Shown: one piece after another, positions 1 through 10,097 of the stretch | How positions within the stretch are numbered: the first letter of the stretch is position 1 | How the letters are laid out: each line of letters opens with the position of its first letter | Source: an uncultured Lactobacillus sp. | GTDB lineage: Bacteria; Bacillota; Bacilli; Lactobacillales; Lactobacillaceae | Length of the DNA stretch: 64,000 nt | NCBI GenBank assembly: GCA_946482465.1 | Contig: CAMLRL010000002.1 | Location: 62,001-126,000, forward strand | Direction of reading: 5' to 3' | Notes under the pieces: model-generated | Told to the model about the DNA's origin: nothing | Seen by the model: the letters and a program-made list of their open reading frames with translations, nothing else | Database searches by the model: none | Made by a program: the position numbers and the translations under genes

Positions 1-1338
1 GGTAGCAAATTCCGATATGTCATTATCACTTGTTTTTTTGCTATCATTAGCTGTCTCTGATTCCTTATTTTCATTGTCTTCCATAAGTTCAAAAATACGA
101 CTTATGACGGCCACACCTTGCATAATAGCATTGGGATTTAAAATAATTATATTTGTAGTAATACTTATTAATTGACGATAATCTTCTGGCAGTTCTTTTA
201 ATTGATCTAATCTTCCAATATATTGAGAAAGTGCCTTTTTAATACTTCCAGAATTTGGAAATTTCTTTGACAGAATATATATTTCTAATAAGTGCTTTTG
301 TAAGCTCATGTGATATACGGTTTTATCACCACATATCTTTTTACCATCTGCGTCTTTGTTATTTGAAAATATGCTTACACTGTGGCTGTTCCAGTATAGC
401 TTATCGGGCTTTATTGCAGAAGTGATTAAGTCAGTCGTATAATGTGTTTTTTTAATATTAAAGTGCATATTCAATTCAGATAGTGTATCTGACAATTGTT
501 TAACTATTAAATCCAGTTCTTCTTTTGAATTAGAAAATATACGGTAATCGTCTCTATAACGTATAATTTGATACTCACCTATTTTCTCTTCAATAATTTT
601 TTGTTCCAGCTGATAGTCTGCATAACCTAAGACAATTTCAGCAATAAAGTCAAACAATGCTCCCCCCTGAGGAATACCATTAGTCTGCCCAAACTGCATA
701 TTTCGTATTTTTTGGTCTATCTTTTCTCCTAGAGTTTTTTCCTTCCCCCGACTTTTTTTAGCATTAGTTTTTCCATCTATTGCCCATGAAATTGAATGCG
801 TATATATTGACCCATAGCAGTTAGTTATATCCGTTTGCACACAATATGTATACTCTAATGCAGCACTTATCGAATACTGTTCAAATTCTTCCCACCAATT
901 TAAAATTATTTCTTTTGTGTCGCTGTCACCGATGTTTTCTGCATTAAGCGGCATGCTAATGCACTTTATTGACCTATTCTTTCTAAAAGTAGCAAATCTA
1001 TCATTTATACTTTTCCAATTATTTTCAGATGTTATAGTGTTTACCAAATCAACATATGCAATTGGATGAACTATTTTCATAGGTCTCCAATCATATTTCC
1101 CATCTTTGTTTATTACAATATCACAATTTATATTTGGAACGCTTTGCTCTTTTACATCAGCTTTTTGTATTGAATTTATCTCACTTTTATTTAACAGTTT
1201 ATCTGCATCTTCAAGGACATGCTTAAAAGAAAAGTATTCTGGTAACTTTAGAGGGCAATAACTTTCTTGTTTCATAAAAAATTGTTTTGCTTCTTTACAG
1301 TCCATTTCAAGAACAGATTTTTTGTGAGTTGCAGCCAT
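1..1338 (-). CDS. Reverse transcriptase (RNA-directed DNA polymerase), unknown-group/defense-type, 3' end beyond window edge
   Basis: Translated by hand from the reverse complement: ATG at 1338, 446 codons with no stop to position 1. RT motifs: YTYCVQTDITNCYGSIYTHS (motif A), GQTNGIPQGGALFDFIAEIVLGYAD (motif B), IIRYRDDYRIFSN (motif C), LNMHFNIKKTHYTTD (motif D). Absent from the ORF track, presumably because it has no stop inside the window. Confidence 0.88.
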   Translation of the reverse strand, partial: MAATHKKSVLEMDCKEAKQFFMKQESYCPLKLPEYFSFKHVLEDADKLLNKSEINSIQKADVKEQSVPNINCDIVINKDGKYDWRPMKIVHPIAYVDLVNTITSENNWKSINDRFATFRKNRSIKCISMPLNAENIGDSDTKEIILNWWEEFEQYSISAALEYTYCVQTDITNCYGSIYTHSISWAIDGKTNAKKSRGKEKTLGEKIDQKIRNMQFGQTNGIPQGGALFDFIAEIVLGYADYQLEQKIIEEKIGEYQIIRYRDDYRIFSNSKEELDLIVKQLSDTLSELNMHFNIKKTHYTTDLITSAIKPDKLYWNSHSVSIFSNNKDADGKKICGDKTVYHMSLQKHLLEIYILSKKFPNSGSIKKALSQYIGRLDQLKELPEDYRQLISITTNIIILNPNAIMQGVAVISRIFELMEDNENKESETANDSKKTSDNDISEFAT

Positions 1339-1376
1339 ATAATCACTTCTTTCAAATGCCAAATTCTCTATATACA

Positions 1377-1402
1377 AATAGCGAGAGTATACTCTCGCTA
1401 TT
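1377..1402 (-). terminator. Perfect 26-nt palindrome AATAGCGAGAGTATACTCTCGCTATT, probable ilvE terminator
   Basis: 13-bp perfect arms directly after the ilvE stop; only a weak T tract follows on the minus strand. Confidence 0.55.
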
Positions 1403-1416
1403 CGATTACATTAGTT

Positions 1417-2439
1417 TTAATCAATTGTTTGGACCCAGCCCTCTGGTCCCTCTTGCTTTCCATATTGAATATCAACTAGCTCATTATAGAGTTTAGTTGT
1501 TACTGGACCTGTTTCTGTTTCACTGTAAATGACATGTTTTTTACCTTCATAAGTGATCGAACCCACTGGTGAAATAACTGCCGCAGTGCCCATAGCTCCA
1601 GCTTCTTTCATGTTAAAGGCTTCTTCTAAAGTGATTTGTCTTTCCACTGGATTTAAGCCCTGCTTTTTAGCTAGTTCCAGCAGTGACCTCTTGGTAATTG
1701 AGATCAAGATTGATTTAGATTTTGGTGTAACAAATTGACCTTCTTGGGTAATACCGTAAAAATTAGCGCCACCAAATTCATCAACATATTTGTGCTCTCG
1801 TGGATCAAGGTATAAACAATCCGCAAAGCCATTTTTATGAGCTTCAACCGATGGCAGTAAACTGCTGGCATAGTTACCAGAGGTCTTTGCTTGACCCGTA
1901 CCAGCATAAGCAGCACGGTCATATTCACTAACAATATAATCTGCTGGGTTAAGCCCCTTAATATAAGCGCCAACCGGAACAGCAAAAATGCGGAAGGTAT
2001 ATTCATTGGCCGCCTGGACACCCAAAACATTGGATGTCCCAATCATAAAGGGACGTAAATAAAGCGTTGCGCCACTATCATAAGGTGGCACATACTCCTT
2101 GTTTGCCAAAACTACTTGCTTAACAGCTTCAACAAAGCGATCTTCTGGAAATGGTGGCATTGCCAAACGCTCAGCAGATAACGCAAATCGATGCGCATTT
2201 TCATCGGGACGAAACAAGTTAATCTTACCGTCTTCTCTACGATAAGCCTTCAGTCCTTCAAAAATTTCTTGACCGTAGTGCAAAATTTCTGCACCTTCGG
2301 AAAGAACAAGAGTAGAATCTTCAATCAATTTTCCCTCTTGCCACTCGCCGTCTTTATATTTAGCTTCATAGCGATATGGTAAATCGCGATAAACAAAGCC
2401 TAAATCTTTCCAGTCAAGGTCTTCTACTTTTTGTTTCAT
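1417..2439 (-). CDS. ilvE: Branched-chain amino acid aminotransferase
   Basis: 340 aa; class IV aminotransferase features (EIFEGLKAYR, EFGGANFYGI). Confidence 0.93.
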   Translation of the reverse strand: MKQKVEDLDWKDLGFVYRDLPYRYEAKYKDGEWQEGKLIEDSTLVLSEGAEILHYGQEIFEGLKAYRREDGKINLFRPDENAHRFALSAERLAMPPFPEDRFVEAVKQVVLANKEYVPPYDSGATLYLRPFMIGTSNVLGVQAANEYTFRIFAVPVGAYIKGLNPADYIVSEYDRAAYAGTGQAKTSGNYASSLLPSVEAHKNGFADCLYLDPREHKYVDEFGGANFYGITQEGQFVTPKSKSILISITKRSLLELAKKQGLNPVERQITLEEAFNMKEAGAMGTAAVISPVGSITYEGKKHVIYSETETGPVTTKLYNELVDIQYGKQEGPEGWVQTID

Positions 2440-2589
2440 AGCAATGCTCCTACTTTTTCCTTAAAAACTTCAGTTAAAAATCTCTTTTTAACTTTTAATT
2501 ATTATTTAATTGTTAACTAATGTAAACCATAATTTTACTACTGTCAACAGCTTTCCAAAGATTAATTCTAAGAGTCTCTCCGTCAAAAA

Positions 2590-2605
2590 TGTCACACGTG
2601 AAACA
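2590..2605. promoter_or_regulatory. parS-like site TGTCACACGTGAAACA
   Basis: 14/16 match to the B. subtilis parS form TGTTTCACGTGAAACA; intergenic. Confidence 0.5.
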
Positions 2606-2622
2606 CCACCTTATTTACTCGT

Positions 2623-2652
2623 AAAAAAGCCATTCCTTTCGGAATGACTTTT
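2623..2652 (-). terminator. clpE intrinsic terminator
   Basis: AAAAGTCATTCC-GAAA-GGAATGGCTTTTTT on the minus strand. Confidence 0.8.
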
Positions 2653-2661
2653 AAGCAACAA

Positions 2662-4761
2662 TTATTCTTTTGTTTCTTCAGCTTCAGTTTGCTCATCATT
2701 TGAATCAGTTTTTGGCTCAATATCTAAAATCACTTCACCATTGAGATAAACATGCTTATCATCAGCAGTAAATTTAACTTCTTTGGTATCAGGCTCTTTT
2801 AGCAATAATTTAGCGATTGGCGTCTCCATGTCCTGTTCAACTACTCGACGAAGAGGACGTGCACCAAATTTCTTATCATAACCTTTTTCAGCGAAGTAAG
2901 CTTTAGCATCATCAGAAACTTCAACTTTGACATCCTTCTTTGCCAAAACATGTGACATCTTCTTTAGGTAAATGTCGATGATCTTAGTCATGTCAGCTTC
3001 AGTCAACGAGTTAAATGGCACAATTGCGTCTAATCTGTTCAAAAACTCTGGTCTGAAGTATGCTTCTAAGGCCTTAATCATCTTATCGTGATCCACTTTA
3101 CCATCTTTTAACAAGTTGTCAGAGTAACCAGCGTTTGAGGTCATGATGAGAATTGTGTCCTTGAAGGAAACAGTTCTGCCTTGAGCATCTGTTAAACGTC
3201 CATCATCCATAATCTGCAATAATGCATTGAAGACTTGTGGGTTAGCTTTCTCTATTTCATCGAACAGAATTAAGCTGTATGGTTGGTGGCGAACTTTTTC
3301 AGTTAATTGACCGCCTTCACCATAACCAACGTAGCCAGGTGCAGAACCAATTAACTTGTTAACTGCCATTTGATCTTGATATTCTGACATATCAAGTCGA
3401 ATTAGGTGATCTTCGCCACCAAATAATTGAATAGCAAGTTGCTTAGCCAATTCTGTCTTGCCCACTCCAGTTGGTCCAGTTAGCAAGAATGAACCAGTAG
3501 GACGATTGTTATCTTTGAAGACTTGCTTACGAGCAATTGCATCAGTAATAACATCAACAGCGTTGTCCTGATTAATAACAGCTTTCTTCAATTTTTCAGC
3601 CAAATTGAGATTCTTTTGACTTTCGTTAGCATGTAATTCGCTCATTGGAATCTTGGTCTTAGCTTCAATTAAAGCATAGATATCTTGATCAGTTACCTTT
3701 GGTGTTGCAGTTTCATCAATATGCTCGGCCTGTTCTTGAAGTTTTTCAATTCTCTTCTTCAAGTCACTTGCCTTTGCATAGTCTTCATTTTTAGCTGCTT
3801 CTGCTTTTTCTCTTTCAAGGCTGCTAATTCTCTTTTTCAGAGTGGCTTCATCACTTGGAACGCTGTCGAGACCTTTTTTAGCACCAGCTTCATCCATTAA
3901 ATCGATTGCTTTATCAGGTAAATAGCGTCCCTGAATATACCGTTGTGACAATTCAACTGCTAAACGCAAAGCACTGTCACTGTATTTAACGTGGTGATAG
4001 TCTTCGTATTTCTTCTTTAACCCTTCCAGAATTTTAACAGTTACATCAGTTGAAGGTTCTGGAACTTGGACTGGTTGGAAACGACGTGCTAGAGCAGCAT
4101 CGTTTTCGATTCTGCGGTATTCCCCTGTTGTAGTTGCACCGATTAAGTTTAAGTCGCCACTTGCCAAAGCAGGTTTTAAAATGTTTGCAGCATCGCCACT
4201 ATTATTTTCAGAATCTGTTGAACCTGCACCAACAATGTTATGAATTTCATCAATAAACAAGATGATGTTAGGATTCTTCTTTGCTTCGTCAATGACTTTC
4301 TTCAGGCGCTCTTCAAAACTACCACGTAGACTTGAACCTGCAACCATGTCATTAATATTAATTGCAATAATGTGCTTGTCCTTCATCTTGTCAGGAACAT
4401 CACCTTGAGCAATCTTTTGAGCTAGACCTTCAACAATTGCAGTTTTACCAACTCCCGCAGGACCTACCAAAACTGGATTGTTCTTCTTACGTCTACTCAA
4501 AATTTCTATTACTTCTTGGATTTGCTCATCACGACCGATTACCGGATCGTATTTATTGTTTTTAGCTTGTTCAACCAGGTCAACACCAATTGGTTTCTCC
4601 TTTTTTGGTTGACCAGGCATTTGTTCGCTCTGATTAATTCCTTGTGGAGAAATGTTCATGCTTGAATAGTGAACTGGGATAGAGCCATTATTATCATCGT
4701 TAAAGAAAGAGTTGTTAAGTTCGTTAAATAAATTATCAAATTCGTTGTCAAAATATGCCAT
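2662..4761 (-). CDS. clpE: Clp protease ATP-binding subunit (ClpE type)
   Basis: 699 aa with two AAA+ modules ([18 protein letters not shown]) and a UVR-like coiled coil. Confidence 0.88.
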   Translation of the reverse strand: MAYFDNEFDNLFNELNNSFFNDDNNGSIPVHYSSMNISPQGINQSEQMPGQPKKEKPIGVDLVEQAKNNKYDPVIGRDEQIQEVIEILSRRKKNNPVLVGPAGVGKTAIVEGLAQKIAQGDVPDKMKDKHIIAININDMVAGSSLRGSFEERLKKVIDEAKKNPNIILFIDEIHNIVGAGSTDSENNSGDAANILKPALASGDLNLIGATTTGEYRRIENDAALARRFQPVQVPEPSTDVTVKILEGLKKKYEDYHHVKYSDSALRLAVELSQRYIQGRYLPDKAIDLMDEAGAKKGLDSVPSDEATLKKRISSLEREKAEAAKNEDYAKASDLKKRIEKLQEQAEHIDETATPKVTDQDIYALIEAKTKIPMSELHANESQKNLNLAEKLKKAVINQDNAVDVITDAIARKQVFKDNNRPTGSFLLTGPTGVGKTELAKQLAIQLFGGEDHLIRLDMSEYQDQMAVNKLIGSAPGYVGYGEGGQLTEKVRHQPYSLILFDEIEKANPQVFNALLQIMDDGRLTDAQGRTVSFKDTILIMTSNAGYSDNLLKDGKVDHDKMIKALEAYFRPEFLNRLDAIVPFNSLTEADMTKIIDIYLKKMSHVLAKKDVKVEVSDDAKAYFAEKGYDKKFGARPLRRVVEQDMETPIAKLLLKEPDTKEVKFTADDKHVYLNGEVILDIEPKTDSNDEQTEAEETKE

Positions 4762-4795
4762 AAATATGCACCCCTTTATAGGATAAAATTTGTAA

Positions 4796-4822
4796 TTAGC
4801 ACTCGACGCGTTCGACTGCTAA
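4796..4822. promoter_or_regulatory. CIRCE-like HrcA operator upstream of clpE
   Basis: TTAGCACTC-N9-GACTGCTAA; one mismatch to the consensus TTAGCACTC-N9-GAGTGCTAA. Confidence 0.8.
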
Positions 4823-4848
4823 TTGCTTACATATAATATTCTAACAGG

Positions 4849-4888
4849 TTATCCACAGAATGCAACCTTTTTGCAAAACTTTTCCACA
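4849..4888. promoter_or_regulatory. Pair of DnaA boxes (TTATCCACA 4849-4857, TTTTCCACA 4880-4888)
   Basis: One exact consensus 9-mer and one 1-mismatch copy within 40 nt; intergenic. Confidence 0.55.
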
Positions 4889-4915
4889 TTTTATTTGTGA
4901 AATTTCTTTTGTAGC

Positions 4916-4955
4916 AAAAAACCTTGCAGTAATCGCGTTTACGATTGCTACAAGG
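4916..4955 (-). terminator. Terminator of the UvrA-paralog gene
   Basis: CCTTGTAGCAATCG-taaacg-CGATTACTGCAAGG followed by TTTTTT on the minus strand. Confidence 0.75.
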
Positions 4956-4968
4956 CCTAGATTTTGGT

Positions 4969-7500
4969 TTATTTTTGATATAAATTTATGTGCTCACGCA
5001 AATATTTTGCCGTTAAACTATCTTTTTGGTGTGAAATATCCACAGGTGTCCCACAGGCAATTATTTTTCCACCGTTCAATCCGCCACGCGGACCCATGTC
5101 AATCATATAATCACTATTGGCCATAATATCGAGGTCATGTGTAATTGTAATGATTGTTGCATGCTGGTCTAACAATTTTTGAAAAACCTGCAGCAACGTT
5201 CTAACGTCACTTGGGTGCAAGCCCACGGTTGGCTCATCGAAAACAAAGAGGCTGCCCTTTTGTTGGCGGTGAATATGGCTGGTTAATTTCAATCGTTGTG
5301 CTTCTCCACCTGATAATGCTGGTGTTGATTCTCCTAAGTGAAGGTAACCTAACCCCATATCATGCAGAGTTTCAATCGTCTTAGCAATTTTGGGTTCATC
5401 CCCAAAAAGATTTTCCTTCAATGCATCATCAACTGAATAGTCCAGCACGTCCGCAATACTTAGATCATGCCATTTAACCCTTAAAACGTCCTGATTAAAA
5501 CGGTGGCCGCCACATACAGAACATGTTTCCACCATGTCCGGTAAATACTGAATATCAAGTGAAATTACCCCAGTTCCACCACATGCCGGACATGCTCCTT
5601 CTTTATTATTATAAGAAAAATGGGAGGCACGATATTTCAATTTTTTAGCGAGCAGCTGCTGGGCAAATAACTTACGTAAGTTATCCATAATGTCTGTGTA
5701 TGTTGCTACCGTGGAACGTTGGTTTTTACCAACAGGTGACGAGTCGACGCTGATCACATTTTTGATGCCATTGCTTGTAAGACTGGTCACCCACTCAGGC
5801 TTAGCACTACCTTCTTTTTCAGCCTTTAGAGCTGGTAAAAGTGAGTCTAGAATCAAAGTCGTTTTTCCAGCACCGGAAAAACCTGTAACAGAAGTAAAGC
5901 GTCCGACTGGTATCTCAGCATGGACATCTTCCAAGTTGAAGCGTTTATTAACAGTTAAAGCAATTGTGCCATCTTTGAAAAGAGCATCAGGTTTAGCACT
6001 TTTTCTTACATATAACGGTGCATCCCCAGTTAAATATTGCCCTATTAATGAAGCATTAGTTTGCTCAATTTCTTTCGGGGTTCCTTGCGCAATTATTTGA
6101 CCACCTTCTGAACCCGAGCCAGGACCAATTTCAATTATCCAATCAGCTGCCTCAATAATAGAAGTTTCATGGTCAACAACAACAAGCGAATTACCTTGGT
6201 TGACGAGCTCATGGAAGACCTCAATTAAGCCAGCAACATTATCTGGATGCAGTCCGACAGATGGCTCGTCCAAAACATAGAGCACTCCTGTCGTCTCTGT
6301 CCTCAAGGTCCGACCAAGCTGAATCCGTTGCAATTCACCAGTAGATAAGCTATTAGCTTGACGATCTAAGCTTAAGTAGTCTAGACCTAATTTTAGTAAC
6401 GGTTTAACCTGATGCATCAGTTCACCAGTTAAGTTTTCAGCTAAATCATGCATGTCTGCTGGAAGCCATGCCATAATTTTCTTTAAATAGTCTGCTAACT
6501 CATCTAGCGTAAGCTGTTCGGCCTCGATGATGTTCTTCCCTGCCACCAACTGATTCCAGCGACTTGGATCAATCCGATAGCCGTGACAGCGTGGACAAGG
6601 CTTGAAACGATAAAAAGAGTTGATTCTTTCTAAACCACGTTCAGACTTAGTCGTTTTGCGTGAATTTGCGACAGCGTTATAGGCATTTTCATAAAGTGCG
6701 TCAAGGTGATAAACTCGCCCAGTCGAAGTTGGAATATCAACTGGTATTTTCCGTTCCTCACCGTGTAAAACAATTTCTTTTTCATCCTCGGACAATTCTT
6801 TATATGGAACATCTGTCCGAACACCTAGCTCACGGGCAATGCGCCACATCCAATTTCTTCCGGGGATTTGCCATGTGGCAACTGCGCCATTTTCCAATGA
6901 TAGATTTTCATCTGCAATAATCTTATCATCGTCAATTTGTTCAACGGTTCCTAACCCCTGACACTTTTGACATGCACCATCTGAGTTAAAAGCAAAGTCT
7001 TCAGCACTAAAAGCATAAAACTGAACACCGCAGGTTGGACAAGTAACACGTCCCATTGCCTCTCCAGTTAAGTCCATCGCTTCAGCAATTTTAATGGTTG
7101 GCGCTAATCTATGCCCATTAGGACATACAGGTGAGCCCAAGCGTGAAAAAATCAAACGTAGGACGTTAAAAACCTCTGTTACTGTGCCTACGGTTGACCG
7201 AACACCAGGAATAGTTGGGCGTTGGCGTAAAGCAAGTGCAGAAGGAATATGACGCACTTCATCAACCTGTGCCCTACCGACCTGACTAATCCGCCTTTTA
7301 GTATAAGCTGCAAGTGAATCGAGATAACGTCGTGCCCCCTCTGAGTAAAGAATCCCCATTGCGAGACTCGATTTCCCTGAACCGCTCAAGCCTGAGATTG
7401 CCGCGAATTTATGTAGTGGGATATCAACATTAATATTCTTTAAATTATTAACTTTGCCACCGATAACTTCAATCTTAGTTGGCTGTTCATGATATTTCAT
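4969..7500 (-). CDS. UvrA-like excinuclease ABC subunit A paralog (short form)
   Basis: 843 aa; GLSGSGKSSLAMGILYSEGARRYLDSL, zinc-binding CPxC motifs and two ABC signature motifs (LSTGELQRIQL, LSGGEAQRLKL). Confidence 0.88.
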   Translation of the reverse strand: MKYHEQPTKIEVIGGKVNNLKNINVDIPLHKFAAISGLSGSGKSSLAMGILYSEGARRYLDSLAAYTKRRISQVGRAQVDEVRHIPSALALRQRPTIPGVRSTVGTVTEVFNVLRLIFSRLGSPVCPNGHRLAPTIKIAEAMDLTGEAMGRVTCPTCGVQFYAFSAEDFAFNSDGACQKCQGLGTVEQIDDDKIIADENLSLENGAVATWQIPGRNWMWRIARELGVRTDVPYKELSEDEKEIVLHGEERKIPVDIPTSTGRVYHLDALYENAYNAVANSRKTTKSERGLERINSFYRFKPCPRCHGYRIDPSRWNQLVAGKNIIEAEQLTLDELADYLKKIMAWLPADMHDLAENLTGELMHQVKPLLKLGLDYLSLDRQANSLSTGELQRIQLGRTLRTETTGVLYVLDEPSVGLHPDNVAGLIEVFHELVNQGNSLVVVDHETSIIEAADWIIEIGPGSGSEGGQIIAQGTPKEIEQTNASLIGQYLTGDAPLYVRKSAKPDALFKDGTIALTVNKRFNLEDVHAEIPVGRFTSVTGFSGAGKTTLILDSLLPALKAEKEGSAKPEWVTSLTSNGIKNVISVDSSPVGKNQRSTVATYTDIMDNLRKLFAQQLLAKKLKYRASHFSYNNKEGACPACGGTGVISLDIQYLPDMVETCSVCGGHRFNQDVLRVKWHDLSIADVLDYSVDDALKENLFGDEPKIAKTIETLHDMGLGYLHLGESTPALSGGEAQRLKLTSHIHRQQKGSLFVFDEPTVGLHPSDVRTLLQVFQKLLDQHATIITITHDLDIMANSDYMIDMGPRGGLNGGKIIACGTPVDISHQKDSLTAKYLREHINLYQK

Positions 7501-8387
7501 CGATTACTTCTCCTTCTTCTTGGCTTTAAATTTTTTTCTGGTCTCCCAGGTCGATCAGTTTTTTTTAGCAAATACTCCCGAATGGCTTGTATTACCTGTT
7601 TATTTTGTGGCAAATCCGAGTGGTCTGCCTTTTCGCCAGTGACCGTCATTGCCGTGTAAGATTTGACCTGTTTTTGAAAAATAAACTTACCTGCGGCAAC
7701 ACTAGTTTCTGGCACAATTCCATCCGATTCATAGCTTTTACCACCAGATAATGAGTAGACTTTCAAGTTTTCTGGAAGTGCTGTACGATTTTTAATAAAA
7801 TCGGCTAGCATTTGTGTACGGTTATTGATGTTATTTTCAGTAAAATTATAAGGTGTCCCCAACGTCATCAACCGCTTAATCCTTACATCATCAGAATACT
7901 GTGCATAGTAATGTTCTAACCAGTATGTCCAAATAAGACCACCATTTGAATGCCCAAACGCCTTAAAGTTATTAAATTTATAATTTTGCATCAAAGACGT
8001 AAAGGCAACGTCTAGCCAAAAAGCCTGTTTTTTGATATTGGCATAACCGTCTTTATTATTGGCAAAACCAATAATGATTATCGGTTCCTGATCATTTTTA
8101 TTAATCGAACCACTATACGATAATTTTGCTTCACGTGAAACAGTAACTTTAAGAACGCTATGCTCATTCATTGTCGTTTTGTTCAACTGATCAATTAGTT
8201 CATTAAAGCGCTCAGTTGTGGCACTCGAGCCGGGTACCATGATGACTGGTGCAAGCAGCGAGCGACTACGCTCTGCGTGCGCATTATTCTCCTTTTCCAT
8301 CCAATAATAACTGGGAATGGCAATCACTACTAACAACGCTACTAGCATCAGCAGCCATTTAAAATTAGGATTCTTTCGTACCTGCAT
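7497..8387 (-). CDS. DUF915-type alpha/beta hydrolase, membrane-anchored
   Basis: N-terminal TM helix, VPGSSATTERF, FGHSNGGL nucleophile elbow. Confidence 0.8.
   Translation of the reverse strand: MQVRKNPNFKWLLMLVALLVVIAIPSYYWMEKENNAHAERSRSLLAPVIMVPGSSATTERFNELIDQLNKTTMNEHSVLKVTVSREAKLSYSGSINKNDQEPIIIIGFANNKDGYANIKKQAFWLDVAFTSLMQNYKFNNFKAFGHSNGGLIWTYWLEHYYAQYSDDVRIKRLMTLGTPYNFTENNINNRTQMLADFIKNRTALPENLKVYSLSGGKSYESDGIVPETSVAAGKFIFQKQVKSYTAMTVTGEKADHSDLPQNKQVIQAIREYLLKKTDRPGRPEKNLKPRRRRSNR
8127..8142. promoter_or_regulatory. parS-like site TGCTTCACGTGAAACA
   Basis: One mismatch to TGTTTCACGTGAAACA; lies inside the DUF915 CDS. Confidence 0.65.
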
Positions 8388-9697
8388 TAGAACTGTCTTC
8401 CTTTCCCAGCCCTTAACATTTCCTCAACCTGTTCATTAATTTTCATAATCGGCCACATGATACAAACATCGAGTACAAAAAGCACAATAGTAAACCCTAA
8501 GGTTCCCCAATTGCCATTAGTACCAAAAAAGGAAAGTAGCACTCCAGGCGTTCCTTTCAATATTGGATAAGCACATACTGGAATCATGTGTAAACTAATC
8601 GCTAGCCCAGCCAACGCCATATTAACCAATGGAATAATGACACTAGGTAGAACAAAGAGTGGATTAAGAATTACCGGCAAGCCCGCCGAAAAGCCCAAGC
8701 TTGAGCCAAACGCTACCGGTAACAAATTGATTTTTGCAATGGCAACATTGGTTTTGTTGTTTTCTTGTGTGCGCCGCATAAGCAAAACAACTATAATAGC
8801 TAAAATCACACTGGCACCGCCCATCGTGCCATATGTTTTAATTAGAGAACTACCTAGAAATTTGTAAGGCACATTCCAAGAGCTACCGTTCTGAAAAGCA
8901 TAGGTCAAGTTTTCGGCTGTATATGCATTGCTCGTCGTACCGGAAAGTGCGTGAAGTGGATAGCCGATTCCCATCCAGTTCAAGAGTGTCGTTATTGCCG
9001 ACAAAAACAAAACTTCTGCCAAATTATTAGTTGTTTGCATTCAACCAACTAATTCACTAAAGCTTGCCGTATCAAGCACCTTTATTTGTAGCTCATAGCG
9101 AGCAATCCCGAGCAAAATTCCAAAAGCAATGGATATCATAAATGGCAAGGCCGCGTTCCAAACTCGCTGTCGTAGCCACTTCGTATCCTCATTTTCTACT
9201 TGCTGATAATTTTTACCGAACAAATGAAAAATTTGCCCTACACCAAATCCAACAAGCAATGCAATAAAAAGGGCATTTATTTGTAAAAAACCACCTGTAA
9301 AAGAGCCGTGTCTTGGCCGACTATTGCTTGTTGCATATGAGCAAAAAAGCATGATTAAAACCGCAGCGATTCCCGACATTGTGGAATCTTTGTGGTAGAT
9401 TCGCGCTGTGTATCGCGCCATAAAAAAGCTGGCGTAAATACCAAAAACGCCAAAGGTAACTTCAATCATGCCACGACAAACAAATGAGCCTGCATACCAA
9501 AAATGATCTGTCATAATCTTATCTAGGCCAAAGATATTATAAATTAGGCCATCTGGTGAGAAAATCAAATCATTAAAAAGATTAAAATATGTTCCAATCA
9601 CAGCAATTGGCATTAACATCACTAGAGTTCTTTGCGTGGCGCGGAAAAATGACCATTGCCTGATTTTTAATATAGTTTTAGTAGATAAGTTAATCAT
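8387..9697 (-). pseudogene. PTS sugar transporter EIIC interrupted by a single in-frame TGA
   Basis: ORFs 9041-9697 and 8387-9040 are contiguous in one frame; TGA at 9043-9041 is followed immediately by ATG at 9040. The combined protein reads as one EIIC (...FSELVG*MQTTNNLAEVLF...). Confidence 0.8.
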
Positions 9698-9853
9698 TGA
9701 GCAAGTCCTACTTTGTTGTATCTCTTTGAATTAAAATATTACTCCAATTGTCTAAGGGCTTCAATTTTTTAAGTGTGGCAGTAAATGATTAATTTGCCCT
9801 CTTGCAACCTAGCGAAAATGTTATAATAGAAACGATTACTAGAAGGTGGAAAA

Positions 9854-10081
9854 ATGAGTAGGAAAAAAATCGAATTAAATGGAAAAGTAGAAAAACTGGC
9901 AGAAAAGTATCTTCAGATTACCGGAACTGACTTAGATGACCTGACCAATGCTGCTTTGAAGGCTTACCTCATTGATCATTTAAATTCCAATCAAATCAAG
10001 GAAGCACTAAAGGATGCTGATGATGTCAGTTCAGAATATGCGGGGAAATTGTTTAACCTTGATGATTTAAACAGATTCTAA
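9854..10081 (+). CDS. Small hypothetical protein (75 aa), possibly ribbon-helix-helix/antitoxin-like
   Basis: RBS AGAAGGTGG before the ATG; strong terminator downstream. Confidence 0.7.
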   Translation: MSRKKIELNGKVEKLAEKYLQITGTDLDDLTNAALKAYLIDHLNSNQIKEALKDADDVSSEYAGKLFNLDDLNRF

Positions 10082-10097
10082 TTAATATCTATAAACT

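Noticed and set aside
1-1416. Retron or diversity-generating retroelement interpretation of the RT
   Set aside because: No msr/msd-like inverted repeats, template repeat or variable repeat are visible in the available flank; the C-terminus and left flank are missing, so this stays unresolved.
2440-2620. T-box or BCAA leader upstream of ilvE
   Set aside because: No T-box core or specifier-like structure was found.
5690-6100. 136-aa plus-strand ORF
   Set aside because: Antisense to the UvrA paralog; a shadow ORF with no recognisable domain.
9038-9046. TGA recoding (Sec/Trp) in the PTS EIIC
   Set aside because: No SECIS-like structure was evident, and lactobacilli use TGA as stop elsewhere in this window; a nonsense mutation is simpler.
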